64,000 nucleotides of DNA from Balaenoptera acutorostrata (lineage: Eukaryota > Chordata > Mammalia > Artiodactyla > Balaenopteridae). The first letter of the stretch is position 1. Every line of letters starts with the position of its first letter. Under the pieces are notes generated by a model. It was not told where the DNA came from and searched no databases. It saw only the letters and a program-made list of their open reading frames with translations. Both the position numbers and the translations under genes were made by a program. Shown piece after piece: positions 12,211 through 24,424 of this stretch. The stretch is from NCBI RefSeq assembly GCF_949987535.1, contig NC_080067.1:26502039-26566038 (forward strand), read 5' to 3'.

Positions 12211-13122
12211 TTCTAGGGACATGTAAAGTCAGATGGTGTTTCACAGCCAAGTAAGGAAGACCAGAGGATTCTGGAATCTGGGGTCAAACCATTTACCCAA
12301 ACTCCCTGGGCATTTTTCCCACAGATCAGACAAAATCAAGCTGAGGCTAAAGATAACCACTGGCCCATCGGGCATTATGGTTTAATGGGAGGGTTGAGTT
12401 TGGAATCAGAAGAGAATTCCAGACCCTCACTACTGCTGCTTATCTGCTCTGAGTCTTTGAGGACTGTGTCTTGCCTCTGTGGTCCTGGAGAGTGGAGGGG
12501 CCATCCTGGGTGATATATGAGGGCCCTTCTAACTCCATCAACTTAGGTCCCCAACCCCAGAGTAATGACTTTTGTGGTCATCCCATAAGTCATATGTTTC
12601 ACTCACTTAGAACATGCCATGTAAATGTTTGCTGGAAAGGCTGGAGGGAGGGAGACATAAAAATCAAAGGATCGAGAAAGCCTGCTGAGAATGTGTCATG
12701 GCCAGCCCGGATGGCAGAGTGTCCCTGTCCACAAGTCCCTGCAAATACAGTTCAACCCCCGGGGTTGCATGGACAGTTTTAAAAGCCGCAGCTTATGGGG
12801 GTCTATTACACACTTCACTTAATCTTTGCGTTCCATGTGTTTCTCCATCACTGAATGAGGAAATGAGAGAAAGCAAGATTTCAGATGGTCTCACCATTTG
12901 CATTGCTCAAAATTGATATGCAACCATCCATGAAATTGTGTTCATTGAGGAGTGTCCCCATCAACAAACCATGCACAGAGCAGCCTCCAACTCAAGCAAG
13001 AGGGAATGTGGCCCCCACTACTTTCCATGGGTTTCTCAGACTAAATAGCTGTGGGAATAACAGCAGGGAAAGAAAAAAAAAAAAAAGACCAGCAGCATCC
13101 GCATACACTTTGCAAGGGGAAG

Positions 13123-13418
13123 AGACTTAGTACATTCACACGACACAGATCTTTTACTCAGAGGAAGGTGAACATGACTGATTCTAAAGCTACATAGAGA
13201 CAGTACGTTCACACGACACAGATCTTTTACTCAGAGGAAGGTGAACATGACTGATTCTAAAGCTACGTAGAGACTTAGTACGTTCACACGACACAGATCT
13301 TTTACTCAGAGGAAGGTGAACATGACTGATTCTAAAGCTACGTAGAGACTTAGTACGTTCACACGACACAGATCTTTTACTCAGAGGAAGGTAAACATGA
13401 CTGATTCTAAAGCTACGT
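13123..13418. repeat. tandem repeat, four ~75-bp units
   Basis: The block AGTACNTTCACACGACACAG with the following 50-odd bases recurs starting at 13129, 13202, 13277 and 13352: periods of 73, 75 and 75 bp. The units are nearly identical (ACAT/ACGT, a 2-bp deletion at the start of unit 2, GTGAAC/GTAAAC in unit 4). Because 75 is a multiple of three, the minus strand carries a repeated open frame (SFRISHVHLPLSKRSVSCER per unit), an arithmetic by-product rather than a gene. Each unit has GACACAGATCTTTTACTCAG. A minisatellite, probably polymorphic. Confidence 0.95.
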
Positions 13419-13754
13419 GAACAGTTGATGGGCTCATCTCTCAGTGGAAAGAAAGCTGAGGGGGAATTCATTCCCAATGCAAACTCCGACTCAGAATAAG
13501 ACAGGCGACGTTAAGTCACACTTGCTAAATACTATTATTTTTCAGGACAACTGTGTTTCCCGGCAAACTTGACACAAATCATTGGGAGTTGCTGCTGAAA
13601 TCATTCAGTGTCTATAGAACCCAGTGTAATTGGACATTCTCCCCCAGCCTTGTGTCAGTCCCAACCTGCCCCCATCTTTCTGAAGCACCCCAATTATGAC
13701 ATCCTCCAAGAAATGTTGCTTGAACCCTCCCGGCCATATGTAGTGTATGGCGTG

Positions 13755-13885
13755 CAGGTCAAAGGCTTGGGAGCAAGCAAGACCTGAGTTTGAATCAGAA
13801 TTTCACTAACTTCTGCCCGTAGGGCATTAGGCCAGTTACCTAGCTTTGAAACATCATCTGTAAAAGGAGTTGTACGTTTAGCAGG
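13755..13885 (+). mobile_element. MIR SINE
   Basis: GACCTGAGTTTGAATCAGAA, then a CAGTTACCTAGCTTTGAAACATCATCTGTAAAA-like core, a decayed sense MIR. Confidence 0.75.
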
Positions 13886-15654
13886 TAAGAATCTGGATTC
13901 ACACAAAAAATGTAGTTTTTCCACATCCGTCTTAGTTTCATTTCAAGCCCCTCTTCTATCTAAGTGGAGGAGATTTAACCTTGACAAATTTGGAATTCTC
14001 CCATTTCCTTAGGGTGCCAGCTGATTTCAGGGGGCTGTATTATATAAGGTGCTAGGGTGTCAAGGGGCCTCCAGTCATCTTTCCATGCAGGTATCCACTG
14101 AAATAGTGCCCATCTCTTTAGTCCTCAGTCATTAATGGTCCTTTAGGGCCATCAGTGCTCTCTGTATTCCCTTGCCTTACTTAGGGGCAAAGAAATACCT
14201 CTGCTGCTTCTCATGCTCTCTGTGGAACCATCCATGGTCCATCTGTCCAGATGTGCCAGGCTGGCATTCCCTCCCAATATCACACACCCCTTCCAGGGCT
14301 CAGCCCAGGTGGTGGGCCTCAGGTGCCCTCACTCTGCATCTCTTTCATCTTATCCCCCCACCCCTTCCCTGCCACCCGCCACTCTGGGGTATCATTTCCT
14401 AGACTGGGGGAAGGCAGATTTTCTTCCTCTATTTTTCCCCAGATGTTGAAGATACCCACATCTTCCCCACCCTCCTAAAGGTTTAGGATTCTACAAATGA
14501 AAATGACGAAGAGATTCAGCTTCAAGCCCCTTCTGCTCTTCTCCCGTCACAACCCTCCCTGCAGCAATCACAAGGCAGAGGTGCATTTAAGTGGAGGGTA
14601 AGATGGGAGAAATCAGAAGAAGAGAGGCATATTCTTATTCACTTGATGAATATTTCTTCATAATGGCCCAGAAGGCCAGGTTTGATTTTGGAATTCTTTT
14701 ATTAAAAATTGTGGCTTCAGAAAAAAATAAAGAAGAGAGGCTATGATCTCAAAAGTACTATCCTGCCACTTAAGCATTAAATAAACTAGTATATTAAAGA
14801 ATTTGCCATGTTTTAGGGACCTAATACTAAACCATGTATGTTATTTTATTACCCCTCTGATCTGTTGGACACATTGTCTAAATCACGTGTTTGGAAATTA
14901 ATCATGCACTGCCTTAGAACATCTGCTGTACTGGAAATTTACTCATATTTTTATTTTACTTTTCCAGTGTCTATTCTCCCAACTAAATGTGAGCTCCTAG
15001 GGAACACAATTCCATCTTATAATCAACTGAATCAAACAGAAGGCTAGGCAAACAGAAAACACTTTAAAAATGTGTGCAGATCTAACCTCAGGAATCCAAA
15101 ATTGTGTTTGCAAATATTTAGAGAAGGTTCTTTGTATTAGAAATCAGGTTATTTTCTTTTCTTAAAATAATTCACAAGCATGTGTATGTCTAAATGTTAG
15201 CAGGGGAGCCATGTGGTGTGTGCAGACACCCTAGATATGAAATAGAAAGCGATTTTTCAATGTATCCATTATTTTTTTAAAATCCTACATCACAACCACC
15301 TCTGAGTGCAAATATATTTCCAATTTCTGCTGCCCTCCTATTGCAAAATGCTAATAGAATTTCTTTCCTGGAGCTGCATCACTAATAAACAGAGTGCATC
15401 ACAGATCTGGGATTCTTGAGTCAAAAATAGGAAATATGGATATTTGCTGAACGAAAATACTGTGTAGGAAGATGTCTTGGCATCCAGGAGAGTCACAGAG
15501 TGTGGTCTTTAAGGGTGGAGCTGCTGAGTGAGCAGTTGAGGTGCCCTGGATGGCAGACCACAGCGGCTCTCTCCCAGCCGCATTCTAGACTGGGCTGCCC
15601 AGTACCACTAGGATGCCCAGCTGGTCCTGAGCACAGATGGATGAACTCACTCTC

Positions 15655-17415
15655 TAGAGCCCACATTTCACCAATTCCTGTTCATGTGCCCTTGGCTACT
15701 TTCTCCTGAAGCCCAAGTTTCCTCTGTAACTATAGAATAAGTACCTACCAGAGGAATCAGGCTCCCTAACTTCAGATTATAATACAAAGCTACAGTAATC
15801 AAGATAGCATGGTACTGGCACAAAAACAGAAATATAGATCAATGGAACAGGATAGAAAGCCCAGAGATAAACCCACGCACATATGGTCACCTTATCTTTG
15901 ACAAAGGAGGCAAGGATATACAATGGAGAAAAGACAGCCTCTTCAATAAGTAGTGCTGGGAAAACTGGACAGCTACATGTAAAAGAATGAAATTAGAACA
16001 CTTCCTAACACCATACACAAAAATAAACTCAAAATGGATTAAAGACCTAAATGGAAAGCCAGATACAATAAAACTCTTAGAGGAAAACATAGGCAGAACA
16101 ATCTATGACATGAATCACAGCAAGATACTTTTTGACCCACCTCCTAGACAAATGGGAATTAAAACAAAAATAAACAAATGGGACCTAATAAAACTTAAAA
16201 GCTTTTTGCACAGCAAAGGAAACCATAAACAAGACGAAAAGACAACCCTCAGAATGGGAGAAAATATTTGCAAACGAAGCAACTGACAAAGGATTAATCT
16301 CCAAAATATACAAGCAGCTCAATATGAAAAAAAACAAACAACCCAATCTAAAAATGGGCAGAAGACCTAAATAGACACTTCTCCAAAGAAGATATACAGA
16401 TTGCCAACAAACACATGAAAGGATGCTCAACATCACTAATCATTAGAGAAATGCAAATAAAAACCATAATGACGTATCACCTCACACCGGTCAGAATGGC
16501 CATCATCAAAAAGTCTACAAACAATCAATGCTAGAGAGGGTGTGGAGAAAAGGGAACCCTCTTGCACTGTTGGTGGGAATGTAAATTGATACAGCCACTA
16601 TAGAGGACAGTATGGAGGTTCCTTAAAAAACTAAAATTAGAATTACCATATGACCCAGCATTCCCACTACTGGGCATATACCCTGAGAAAACCATAATTC
16701 AAAAAGAGTCATGTACCAAAATGTTCACTGCAGCTCTATTTACAATAGCCAGGACATGGAAGCAACTTAAGTGTCCATCATCGGATGAATGGATAAAGAA
16801 GATGTGACACATATATACAATGGACTATTACTCAGCCATAAAAAGAAATGAAATTGAGTTATTTGTAGTGAGGTGGATGGACCTAGAGACTGTCATACAG
16901 AGTGAAGTAAGTCAGAAAGAGAAAAACAAATACTGTATGCTAACACATATATATGGAATCTAAAAAACAAACCAAAAAAATGGTCATGAAAAACCTAGGG
17001 GCAAGACGGGAATAAAGGCGCAGACCTACTAGAGAATGGGCTTGAGGATACGGGGAGGGGGAAGGATAAGCTGGGACAAAGTGAGAGAGTGGCATGGACA
17101 TATATACGCTACCAAATGTAAAATAGATAGCTAGTGGGAAGCAGCCGCATAGCACAGGAAGATCAGCTCAGTGCTCTGTGTCCACCTAGAGGGGTGGGAT
17201 AGGAGGGTGGAAGGGAGGTGCAAGAGGGAGGGGATATGAGGATACATGTATACATAGAGCTGATTCACTTTGTTATACAGCAGAAACTAACACAACATTG
17301 TAAAGCAATTATACTTCAATAAAGATGTAAAATAATAAATAAATAAATAAAAAGAATAAGTACCTACCTCCCAAGAGTTTGATGAAGATTCAACAGCATT
17401 GGGCACATAGTTCAT
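15655..17415 (+). mobile_element. MIR SINE split by an L1 insertion
   Basis: Left part about 15655-15749 (TTTCCTCTGTAACTATAGAATAAGTACCTACC) and right part 17369-17415 (TCCCAAGAGTTTGATGAAGA ... GGGCACATAG) join into one sense MIR once the L1 and one copy of its duplicated target are removed. Confidence 0.75.
15750..17352 (+). mobile_element. 5'-truncated L1 with 16-bp target-site duplication
   Basis: The 1603-bp insertion starts inside ORF2 (AATCAGGCTCCCTAACTTCA) and carries the ORF2 C-terminal part, the 3' UTR with the TAGCTAGTGGGAAGCAGCCG block, and an A-rich (AAAT)n tail. Identical 16-bp flanks at 15734-15749 and 17353-17368 (AGAATAAGTACCTACC) prove target-primed insertion. ORF2 is broken by stops and frameshifts (longest piece 15987-16286), so it is dead. 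The near-perfect duplication and its close likeness to the L1 at 61168-62265 indicate a fairly young, lineage-level insertion. Confidence 0.97.
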
Positions 17416-18364
17416 GCCAGTAATTGAGAGTTGTTGTTGGATCTGCTGCTCCAAGTGGGGGACAAGGCGGGGAACGGATGACCACCTGGATGCCTTGGAG
17501 AGTGGCAGCTCTACCACTCAGACCCAGGCTCACACCCTTCTTCCTGCAGGTCAACAGAAGTGTCCCTTTACTAGGGCAGGGACATGCTAATGGCTGTGAG
17601 GAGCGCCCTATCCATGAGGGCTTTGAGGGTCTAAATCCAAAGACCCCATATTGGCTCCCCCATACCCAAAGCCATGGCCACCTCAGGTCATCCCTCAAAG
17701 CCAAATCTGTGGACTGATCACTTCAATAGAGGCTTCTCCTTTCATTTCCAATGTGAAGATGCTCCGGGTGTCAAGTAACAACGGTCTGAGTTAAAGCAGC
17801 TTAAGCTGTAAAGATGGATGATTGGCTGCCAGAGCTGAGGACACCCCGTGGTAAAGCAGTGAGGAGGTCTGCTCAGGGTTCGCTCAGCCTGGTCTACTCT
17901 CCTGGCTCCGCCCCCTCCAGGAATTGCCTTGGTTGTCCCTGGTCTGCTTGCAGGGTGGCTGCAGCCGCTCTCAGCCTTCTATCTTCACATAATGATCTCC
18001 AGGGAAAGACAGCAAGAGTAGGTTCCAGAAACTTTCTAGAGAGAAGATGGAAGCTCTTTTCCCAGAGGCTGCCAGTCAATTTCTCTGCTCATCTCACTGG
18101 CTTAAATTTGGTCTTATGATTATCCCTAAAGCAACTCCTATGGCTTTTTGGATGCCAGATGCTGATTGGCTTCACCTTGGTATGAGGGGTCCCAAGTACA
18201 TACCTCATTCAGTCCCTGGAGCAATGGAGACGGAATAACCTGATTACCTTTGACTAAACAGAGTCCATCCCTGGAACTCAAGTAAACCCCCCAAACCTCA
18301 GGGCTGCCATTGCAAGAGGACAGGAGTGAGATGGATGCTGGAGAGACACCACAGGTCTACTGCT

Positions 18365-18560
18365 CTGCTAGACCATCTTCTTCAATTCAGCAAACAATTA
18401 TGAAGTATCTGCTGTGTGCCAGGCAGGGTGCAAGATGCTTGATGACACAGGGACAGGGGCCCATGTTATTGAGAGGGATAAATGAGCCAACTTGTGCAAA
18501 GTGCCTGAGGCAGCCCTCAGGCCCTAATACCTGTTCAGTATTGTCCTCATTACAATGAAT
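18365..18560 (-). mobile_element. L2 LINE 3' fragment
   Basis: AATTCAGCAAACAATTATGA, CTGTGTGCCAGGCAGGGTGC and GCAAAGTGCCTGAGGCAG: the antisense of the L2 3' end. Confidence 0.6.
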
Positions 18561-18713
18561 CCTGCATGAGTATTCCCTGCCATCCAGGAGACAGACTTAA
18601 ACAATAAATTCTAGCAGCGTATAGAGAGGGGCAAGAGTAAGCCTGTGGATGGCATAAAGGAGAGAGCTGACTCAAGTAGTATGCAGAAGCCTGGCCTCAA
18701 GAAGTGTATAGCC

Positions 18714-19357
18714 CAATGGTCCTTAACCTTGACTTCATGTTTGATTCACCCGAAAGAGATAGACAGAGGAATGGATAGAGAAGATGTGGTATATATACAG
18801 AGTGGAATATTACTCAGCCATCAAAAAGAATGAAATAATGCCATTTTGCAGGAACATGAGTGGACCTAGAGATGATCATACTAAGTGAAGTAAGTCAGAC
18901 AGAGAAAGACAAATATTATAAAATCACTTATGTGTGGAATCTAAAAAAAAAATAGATACAAATGAACTTATTTACAAAACAGAAAGAGATTCACAGACAT
19001 AGAAAGCAAACTTATGGTTACCAAAGGGGAAAGAGCAGGGTTGAGGGATAAATAGAAGGTTGGGATTAACATATGCATACTACTATATAGAAAATAGATA
19101 ACCGACAAGGACCTACTGTATAGCATAGGGAACTATACTATATTCAGTATTTTGTAATAACTTATAGGGGAAAAGAACCTGTGCCATATAACTGAAACTA
19201 ACACAACGTTGTAAATCAACTATACTTCAATTTTTTAAAAAAACTCCCCACACCAGTTAGGTCACAATCTCTGGGGGTGGGACCCCTCACCAGGGTCAGT
19301 TTATCTGTTTAAATATCCCCAGGTGATTAAAATGTGTAGCCGAAGTCAAGAACCACC
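18714..19357 (+). mobile_element. MER5A-like hAT element split by L1
   Basis: Left part about 18714-18752 (CAATGGTCCTTAACCTTGAC) and right part about 19240-19357 (CTCCCCACACCAG ... CAATCTCTGGGGGTGGGACC ... CCCCAGGTGATTAAAATGTG ... TCAAGAACCACC). Together they read as one MER5A non-autonomous Charlie transposon with matching terminal inverted ends (GGTCCTTAACCTTGAC / GTCAAGAACCACC). Confidence 0.7.
18755..19240 (+). mobile_element. L1 3' fragment inside MER5A
   Basis: End of ORF2 (GAATATTACTCAGCCATCAA, AAAGAATGAAATAATGCC) followed by the 3' UTR ending CTATACTTCAATTTTTT. It is older and different in detail from the L1 at 15750 and is the sense counterpart of 5407-5940. No convincing target-site duplication seen. 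Confidence 0.85.
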
Positions 19358-20184
19358 CCTTATAGGCTATTGAAGACATAAAGCACACATACATTAACTA
19401 ACAACGCTGAGCTGTGAGGGTGCATTAAAATGAACTATTGTGTTCCAGGCTCAGAGCAGGGAGAGGGCAAGGTAGGCAGGGCGCTTAAGGGGCCTTGAAG
19501 AACCAGTGGGATCTGCCTGATCTGAGCAGTCTGGAGGTGGTATCTCAGTGTGAGAGGAACGGGTGTGAGCAAATATATGTGTGCAAACCTAGAGGGTGTA
19601 TCAGTCTGGACCAAGTCAGGAGAGAGAAACCACACAGTAATTTCAACAAGGAAATATAAAAAATTATTAACTATAACAGCGTATTAGAATAATGAAGCAT
19701 TAGCTGCTAAGTAGAGAGAACTCTGAAGACTATAGGAATGCAGTTATCAGGACACCCACCCTCCCTAGGGCTGAGAAACAGCACCCTGTGGAGAGCCCTC
19801 TGCCACCCAGGCAGAGGTCCAGACTTGGCTGACACAGCGTGGTTCACTGCAGGGCAGAGAAATCGCTGTGGTATTACTCTGGCAGAACCTTCCAGGAACC
19901 TGCCCTCCAGATGCTGGGGAGAGCTGTTCACGGGGAGGTTTCTCATGGAGCACACGGATGGGGGCCACTGTTGAGACAGCGCAGGAGAACCAGGAGGCAA
20001 AACCCAGCAGTGTCCCCTACAAGCAAGTGGAGGCTCAGAGAGGCAATAGAAGCTCCTCAGGGAATTAGCAAAGCTGGATTTCCACCCAGATCCATCTTTC
20101 CTGTACATGCAGCTACCTCTCTGAACAAACAGAAGTGCAAGATCAAGACTAAGATCATTGACATAAGCTGCGTAGGGATGGAAG

Positions 20185-20400
20185 GGGTCTGTGCTCAGTG
20201 AATTCAGTGGGGAGGGCCTCGTGGAGGAGGTGAGGCTTCCAATGGACCTTGGTGGGGCTTTTATTTTAAGGAAACAAGGGAGAAAAATGTCAAGAGGTGG
20301 CTTCCAGGCTGCCTTTGCAACACAAGCCGCGTTGAACAATTTCACACGCAGAAGAGCCAGCCTGGGCTCAGACAGGACTCAGCACAACCAGTAGAGGGAA
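20185..20400 (-). mobile_element. L2 LINE fragment, decayed
   Basis: TGGAGGAGGTGAGGCTTCCA and following text match the antisense L2 3' region. The right part is uncertain. Confidence 0.4.
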
Positions 20401-20574
20401 CAGTAAAAAACTCTTAGGTGACGAGAAGAAGGTCAGAGGTAGAACAGAATCAAGGAAGCCCTTATATGCCAGAGAACCTGGATCTGAGCAGATGTGAAAT
20501 CAACTCACTGTGAGAGAGTCAGAACCCAGGGACCCGGGGCTTCTAGGACCCCTCAATCGCATGCCAGCCTCTCT

Positions 20575-20725
20575 GTGGAATGAATACAGGAGAGCAAATG
20601 CCAGCTCTGCAGTCACACACACCACTAGAGTACCAGCTCCAGCATTTAGCTGTGTGTCCTGGGGCAAGTCCCTCAACCTTTCTGTGTCCCGGGGTTCTTC
20701 ATCTGTCAGTTGGAAACAATGATCC
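20575..20725 (+). mobile_element. MIR SINE
   Basis: CCAGCTCCAGCATTTAGCTG, TGTGTCCTGGGGCAAGTCCC and TCTTCATCTGTCAGTTGGAA: a sense MIR core about 400 bp before the next exon. Confidence 0.85.
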
Positions 20726-21118
20726 TTTCTTTGCAGGCTCGCTCAGGGGAAGTCCCCAGCCGACAGCCTGGCACACAGCACGTCTTTCATCACTGGTAGA
20801 TCCTCCCTCTCCTACTTTTACTCTGTAGGCCCTTCCTGTCTTTTAAGACATCCCAGTGCCTCTGAAAGTAAATGTTTTGAATTCAGGAATTCCACATTCC
20901 TAAATAGGTGCACCTGGAGGAATGCCAAGGTCTTGGGAGCCAATAACATCTTCTTGAGACTCGGGCTTCACAACTCTGCGCTCACCACTTGGAAGGAAAA
21001 GCTCGGGTTTAGGGGATGCAGCCACTGTGTTCTCGGCTCCCCAGCCAGATGCCGCCTTGAAGCGACGTTTCCTACCCAATGTCCGCAGGGCAAATAACGA
21101 TGCTTCTTTCTCTTTTAG

Positions 21119-21285
21119 GAGGAGAAGTCACCAAGCCGCGCTTTGCTCAATTCTTCCACGGCAGCCTGGCCAGTCTCACCATCCGCCCTGGCAAAATGGA
21201 CAGTCAGAAGGTGATTTCCTGCCTGCAGGCCTGCAAGGAAGGGCTGGATATCAATTCCCTGGAAAGCCTGGGCCAAGGAATAAAG
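21119..21285 (+). CDS. CLSTN2: CLSTN2 exon, end of LG/LNS domain
   Basis: 167 nt. One base from the previous exon completes the first Gly, then it reads GEVTKPRFAQFFHGSLASLT, continues with IRPGKM, and ends SLESLGQGIK, leaving in phase 0. The FFHGSLASLTIRPG segment is the last strand region of the LG/LNS domain. The following CLQACKEGLDI has the cysteine that opens the membrane-proximal calsyntenin region. Acceptor TTCTCTTTTAG, donor AAG|GTAAGG (strong). A longer open frame runs through both edges but is chance. Confidence 0.96.
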
Positions 21286-22589
21286 GTAAGGAAGGAGCCA
21301 GCATCGCCCCCGGTAAGACAGTGTTTTGTGAGGCAGAAGCTGCTAAACACCAGTGCAATCCTGGAAGCGGAGTCATTTCCTGCCACGTCACACCGAGCTG
21401 GTACCATGGCAAATGTGCTGCCACAGCAGGGAGATTCGGGACCGTGACCGCACAACAGACTCTGCGCCATCTCCTGAAATTCCTAGATGAAGCCCTCGAG
21501 TGTGATCAGTTTAGTGCACAAAAGCAGGCACACGTTCAATGTCTACCTGGAGGGAGTTGTTATGTTTCATTGTTTCCTGGGTTGGTGGGTTGCTTTGTTG
21601 TTTATTTGCCCAAAGGAACTGAAGGAGCATGCAAGCATAACTTTCAGAAATACAGAAAAGTAGGATTAAAAGTTTGGACCATGGAAACTACTAATTACAA
21701 AGGAAGGTCACCCCGGGGTGGGTGGAATTAGAAAGCAGATGCAGAGGTCACTGGGTCTTATGTTGTTAAGTCGAGGCCCAGATTGGGCTCCAGGCAATGT
21801 CTGGCTGCCAAAGGGAATATGAACAGATTCACGATTTTGTCATCCACACAAAATAAAACTCTTCAAGTGATCCAAGGGAATCCAAGCTGCATTTTGAGAA
21901 AAGCTCCTCCTGAGGGGGGCAGGATGTGGCTGACTGTCCTCATTGAACACCTCCCCGCCCACGATGGGCAGGGATAGATCTGGCCTCACCTGGACCGAGG
22001 AGCGCCTGCCCACATCAGGCCTCGGGGTCCTGAGCGAAGAAGAGTGTAAACATCATCACAGCCCCCGCTCCATCATAGCGGACCCCAGTGACAGCAGGCA
22101 GCCCCTTGGCCTCCTCTCTGGGAGTGAGGGCGGCCCACCCTCTGTCTCCAGGGGCACAGGACAGCCCCATGAGGCCCCAGAGGCTGTGAAGGTTTCCCAA
22201 GGAGGGAGTGACCAGAACAGAGGTTTCCTACCACCTCCCATCCGTCCCCACTCAACACTGCCCATGGAGCTGCCCGGCCTCCCCACCCCAGGCCTGCCTC
22301 TCCTGGACAGGGGTCACCCCTCCAACAGAGGGCCCTCTCATTTACGCTCTCAGTGGCCGACTGCCTGTGAGGCTCTGACTTGGGCTGGCCTTGGAGGGAC
22401 CAGTGATCTGGGCAAATCATGCCTCGACTTCACGTTGCAGTCACTTCAGCAAACATTCCGCGGACACCCGTATCATTTGGTTCTGGGCTGGGGAGAGGGA
22501 CACGAAAATGAATGTTCCAAGATTATTGTCTTTGGGGCACTCAGTGGCTCAAGCAGACACCTGTAATCTGGTGCTCCAATGATTATGAG

Positions 22590-22815
22590 CCCTGACATTT
22601 ACTGAGGGTCTCCTGGGTACCAGGCACTGTTCTAAAACCTTTATGGGTTTAACTCACTTAAGCCCCAGAACAACCTATGATAAATGTACCATGAATCTTC
22701 CCATTTTGCACATGAGGAATGGAAGGCCTGGAAGGGAAAGGCAAGTTGCCAAGGATCCCAGAGTGAGTCAGGAGCAGAGCCAGAATGTGATCGCAGGCAG
22801 TTCTCCTCCAGAGCT
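22590..22815 (-). mobile_element. MIR SINE
   Basis: ACATTTACTGAGGGTCTCCT, CCAGGCACTGTTCTAAAACC, CCCATTTTGCACATGAGGAA: a long antisense MIR. Confidence 0.9.
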
Positions 22816-22819
22816 TCAG

Positions 22820-23215
22820 AACCTGGAGCAACAGCGGTGAGGGAAGGCTCTTGGAGGAGGTGAAGTCTGAGTGTATTGTTCAGGATGGGTAAGAGCCAAC
22901 CAGGAAAAAGGCAGGCAGTGGGTGGCAGGGGAGAGGGCAGGGCGGTCACTCTAGGCAGAAAGCCAGTGTTACAAGTGCCCAAATTGCAGGAGGAAAGCTA
23001 GAAAGTGGGACCAGAGAGGTAGGCAGAGGCCAGGTCTTGGGGCCTTGTTAATGTCTGGTGTTTGCTTTATTTTTCTGTTGGCAACAAGCAACCATTGAAG
23101 GGCTCCACGCAAGGAAGCATGATCTGGACAGGCGTGGGGTTCAGAATGCTCACCCTGGAGCCCTGGTCAGAGGGGGAAGGTGGGAGGAGTACACAGGCAG
23201 GGTAAAGCATGAATG
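22820..23215 (-). mobile_element. L2 LINE fragment
   Basis: TTGGAGGAGGTGAAGTCTGA, then CAGGTCTTGGGGCCTTGTTA and AACCATTGAAGGGCTCCACG: antisense L2 3' body. Confidence 0.6.
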
Positions 23216-23904
23216 ACTTTCCAGAACATTGTTTAATATGCATGAAACACATACACACAGGTGCTCTCGATCGCTAATCACCTGTCTGAAGGAAACTCAC
23301 AAGACCGCCTGTACTGCAAAGGCCAGCATTCCACCTGTCAACTTCATGGCAGCTGGCCCAGGCAAGCCCCTCATGGCGCATTTCATACAGATATCCTCAC
23401 ACGCAGAGCCTGGGGTTTGATCCTTGGTCTACTGTTTGTATTGTTCCCTCAGTGTTTTGTCAAGCCAGTGAAATCTGTCCTCCAACAGATCCAGAATCTG
23501 TCCCCTCTCTGATTCTGGATTTGCTCCCTGCCTCTGCGTGGATCTTCTCTGCTCTGGACCATCCCATGGGGCCACAGTTGCAGGATTCCAAGCACCACAG
23601 AACAAATAAACCAAAGATGCTGGACTTAAAAGCCACACATTCTTAGAACTATAAATTAAGAACCATAGCAATTCCTACATAGCAGTCCTGGCCTGTGAAA
23701 GAGGAAGTGCTAAATGAAGTGGCACCCAGAGCCGTGGGGAGTGGATGAGGCACATCTGACTCTTTAGAATACCACCTGCTCAGAACCAGTCACTGCAAAT
23801 GATCCCTTCCCATCCTTAGGGCGCGGCGGGCAAGAACTAGTTCACCGTATGAGAAGTTAATGATAACACACGCGATGTTACGGCGCATCCACTGGGGGCT
23901 ATTT

Positions 23905-24050
23905 TAAGCTCATTATCCCTACTCCTCACAACAAATTAAATATTATGACCCCATTTCAGAAATAAGGAGGTTGGGGCTCAGGGACTTGGCCAAAATAAGT
24001 CTAGGCTCTTTCCGCCACACGACTCAGATTAGAAGGCATTCTTGAAAATT
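23905..24050 (-). mobile_element. MIR SINE fragment
   Basis: GCTCATTATCCCTACTCCTC ACAACAAATT, ATGACCCCATTTCAGAAAT, GGGGCTCAGGGACTTGGCC: antisense MIR core. Confidence 0.75.
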
Positions 24051-24424
24051 ATTAAAACTGCTTCCTACCTGCCTTTCCTCCTTCATCCCTCACTTCTTTT
24101 TTGAATAATGACTAGTATTTTCTCTACTGGCTCCTGGCCTCCTCCCTCCCCTCTGGCTAGTCCAAAAAAGTGAGGGCCTGCCGTGATTAAGGAAACATCC
24201 CGTCTACTCACAGGGTCCCACACGGGTTCCTCTTCTCACTTGTTTTCCCCTGTATCATGCATATTTCCGGCTATTTCTCCAGCATATCTGGAGTCATTAC
24301 ATGATCCAAGTGGCTGCTGTTATGTATCCATACGAGACACTGTGGAATCGCCACATTCCTGAAGAATGCACACTTCTGATTTTCATAGCGTCATCCCTGC
24401 CAAATTGTCATCTCTAGTGTGGAA

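Larger units (their letters stand above)
4288..21118 (+). other. CLSTN2: CLSTN2 intron, 16.8 kb
   Basis: Canonical intron, GTAACC to TTTTAG. It contains an antisense L1 3' end with a TA repeat (5407-5940), an old repeat-family copy (6490-6830), a CHR SINE (7519-7876), MIR copies, a 75-bp tandem array (13123-13418), a truncated L1 inserted in a MIR (15750-17352), and an L1 inserted in a MER5A (18714-19357). L2 fragments occur at 18365-18560 and 20185-20400. Between repeats, for example at 9000-10900 and 14000-15600, I see unique sequence with no recognisable gene. Confidence 0.85.

Noticed and set aside
13123..13418. CRISPR-like array
   Set aside because: The units are contiguous tandem repeats with no variable spacers, and this is a vertebrate genome.
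13190..13477. Minus-strand repeat protein of 95 residues
   Set aside because: A by-product of a 75-bp tandem unit being a multiple of three. Low-copy array in an intron with no start context or homology.
19707..20345. 212-codon minus-strand frame
   Set aside because: No recognisable domain, overlaps L2-like sequence, and opposite strand to the gene; likely chance.
21027..21731. 234-codon open frame on the + strand spanning the CLSTN2 exon at 21119-21285
   Set aside because: Only the middle, between the AG and GT splice sites, matches calsyntenin. The rest is intron read through by chance.
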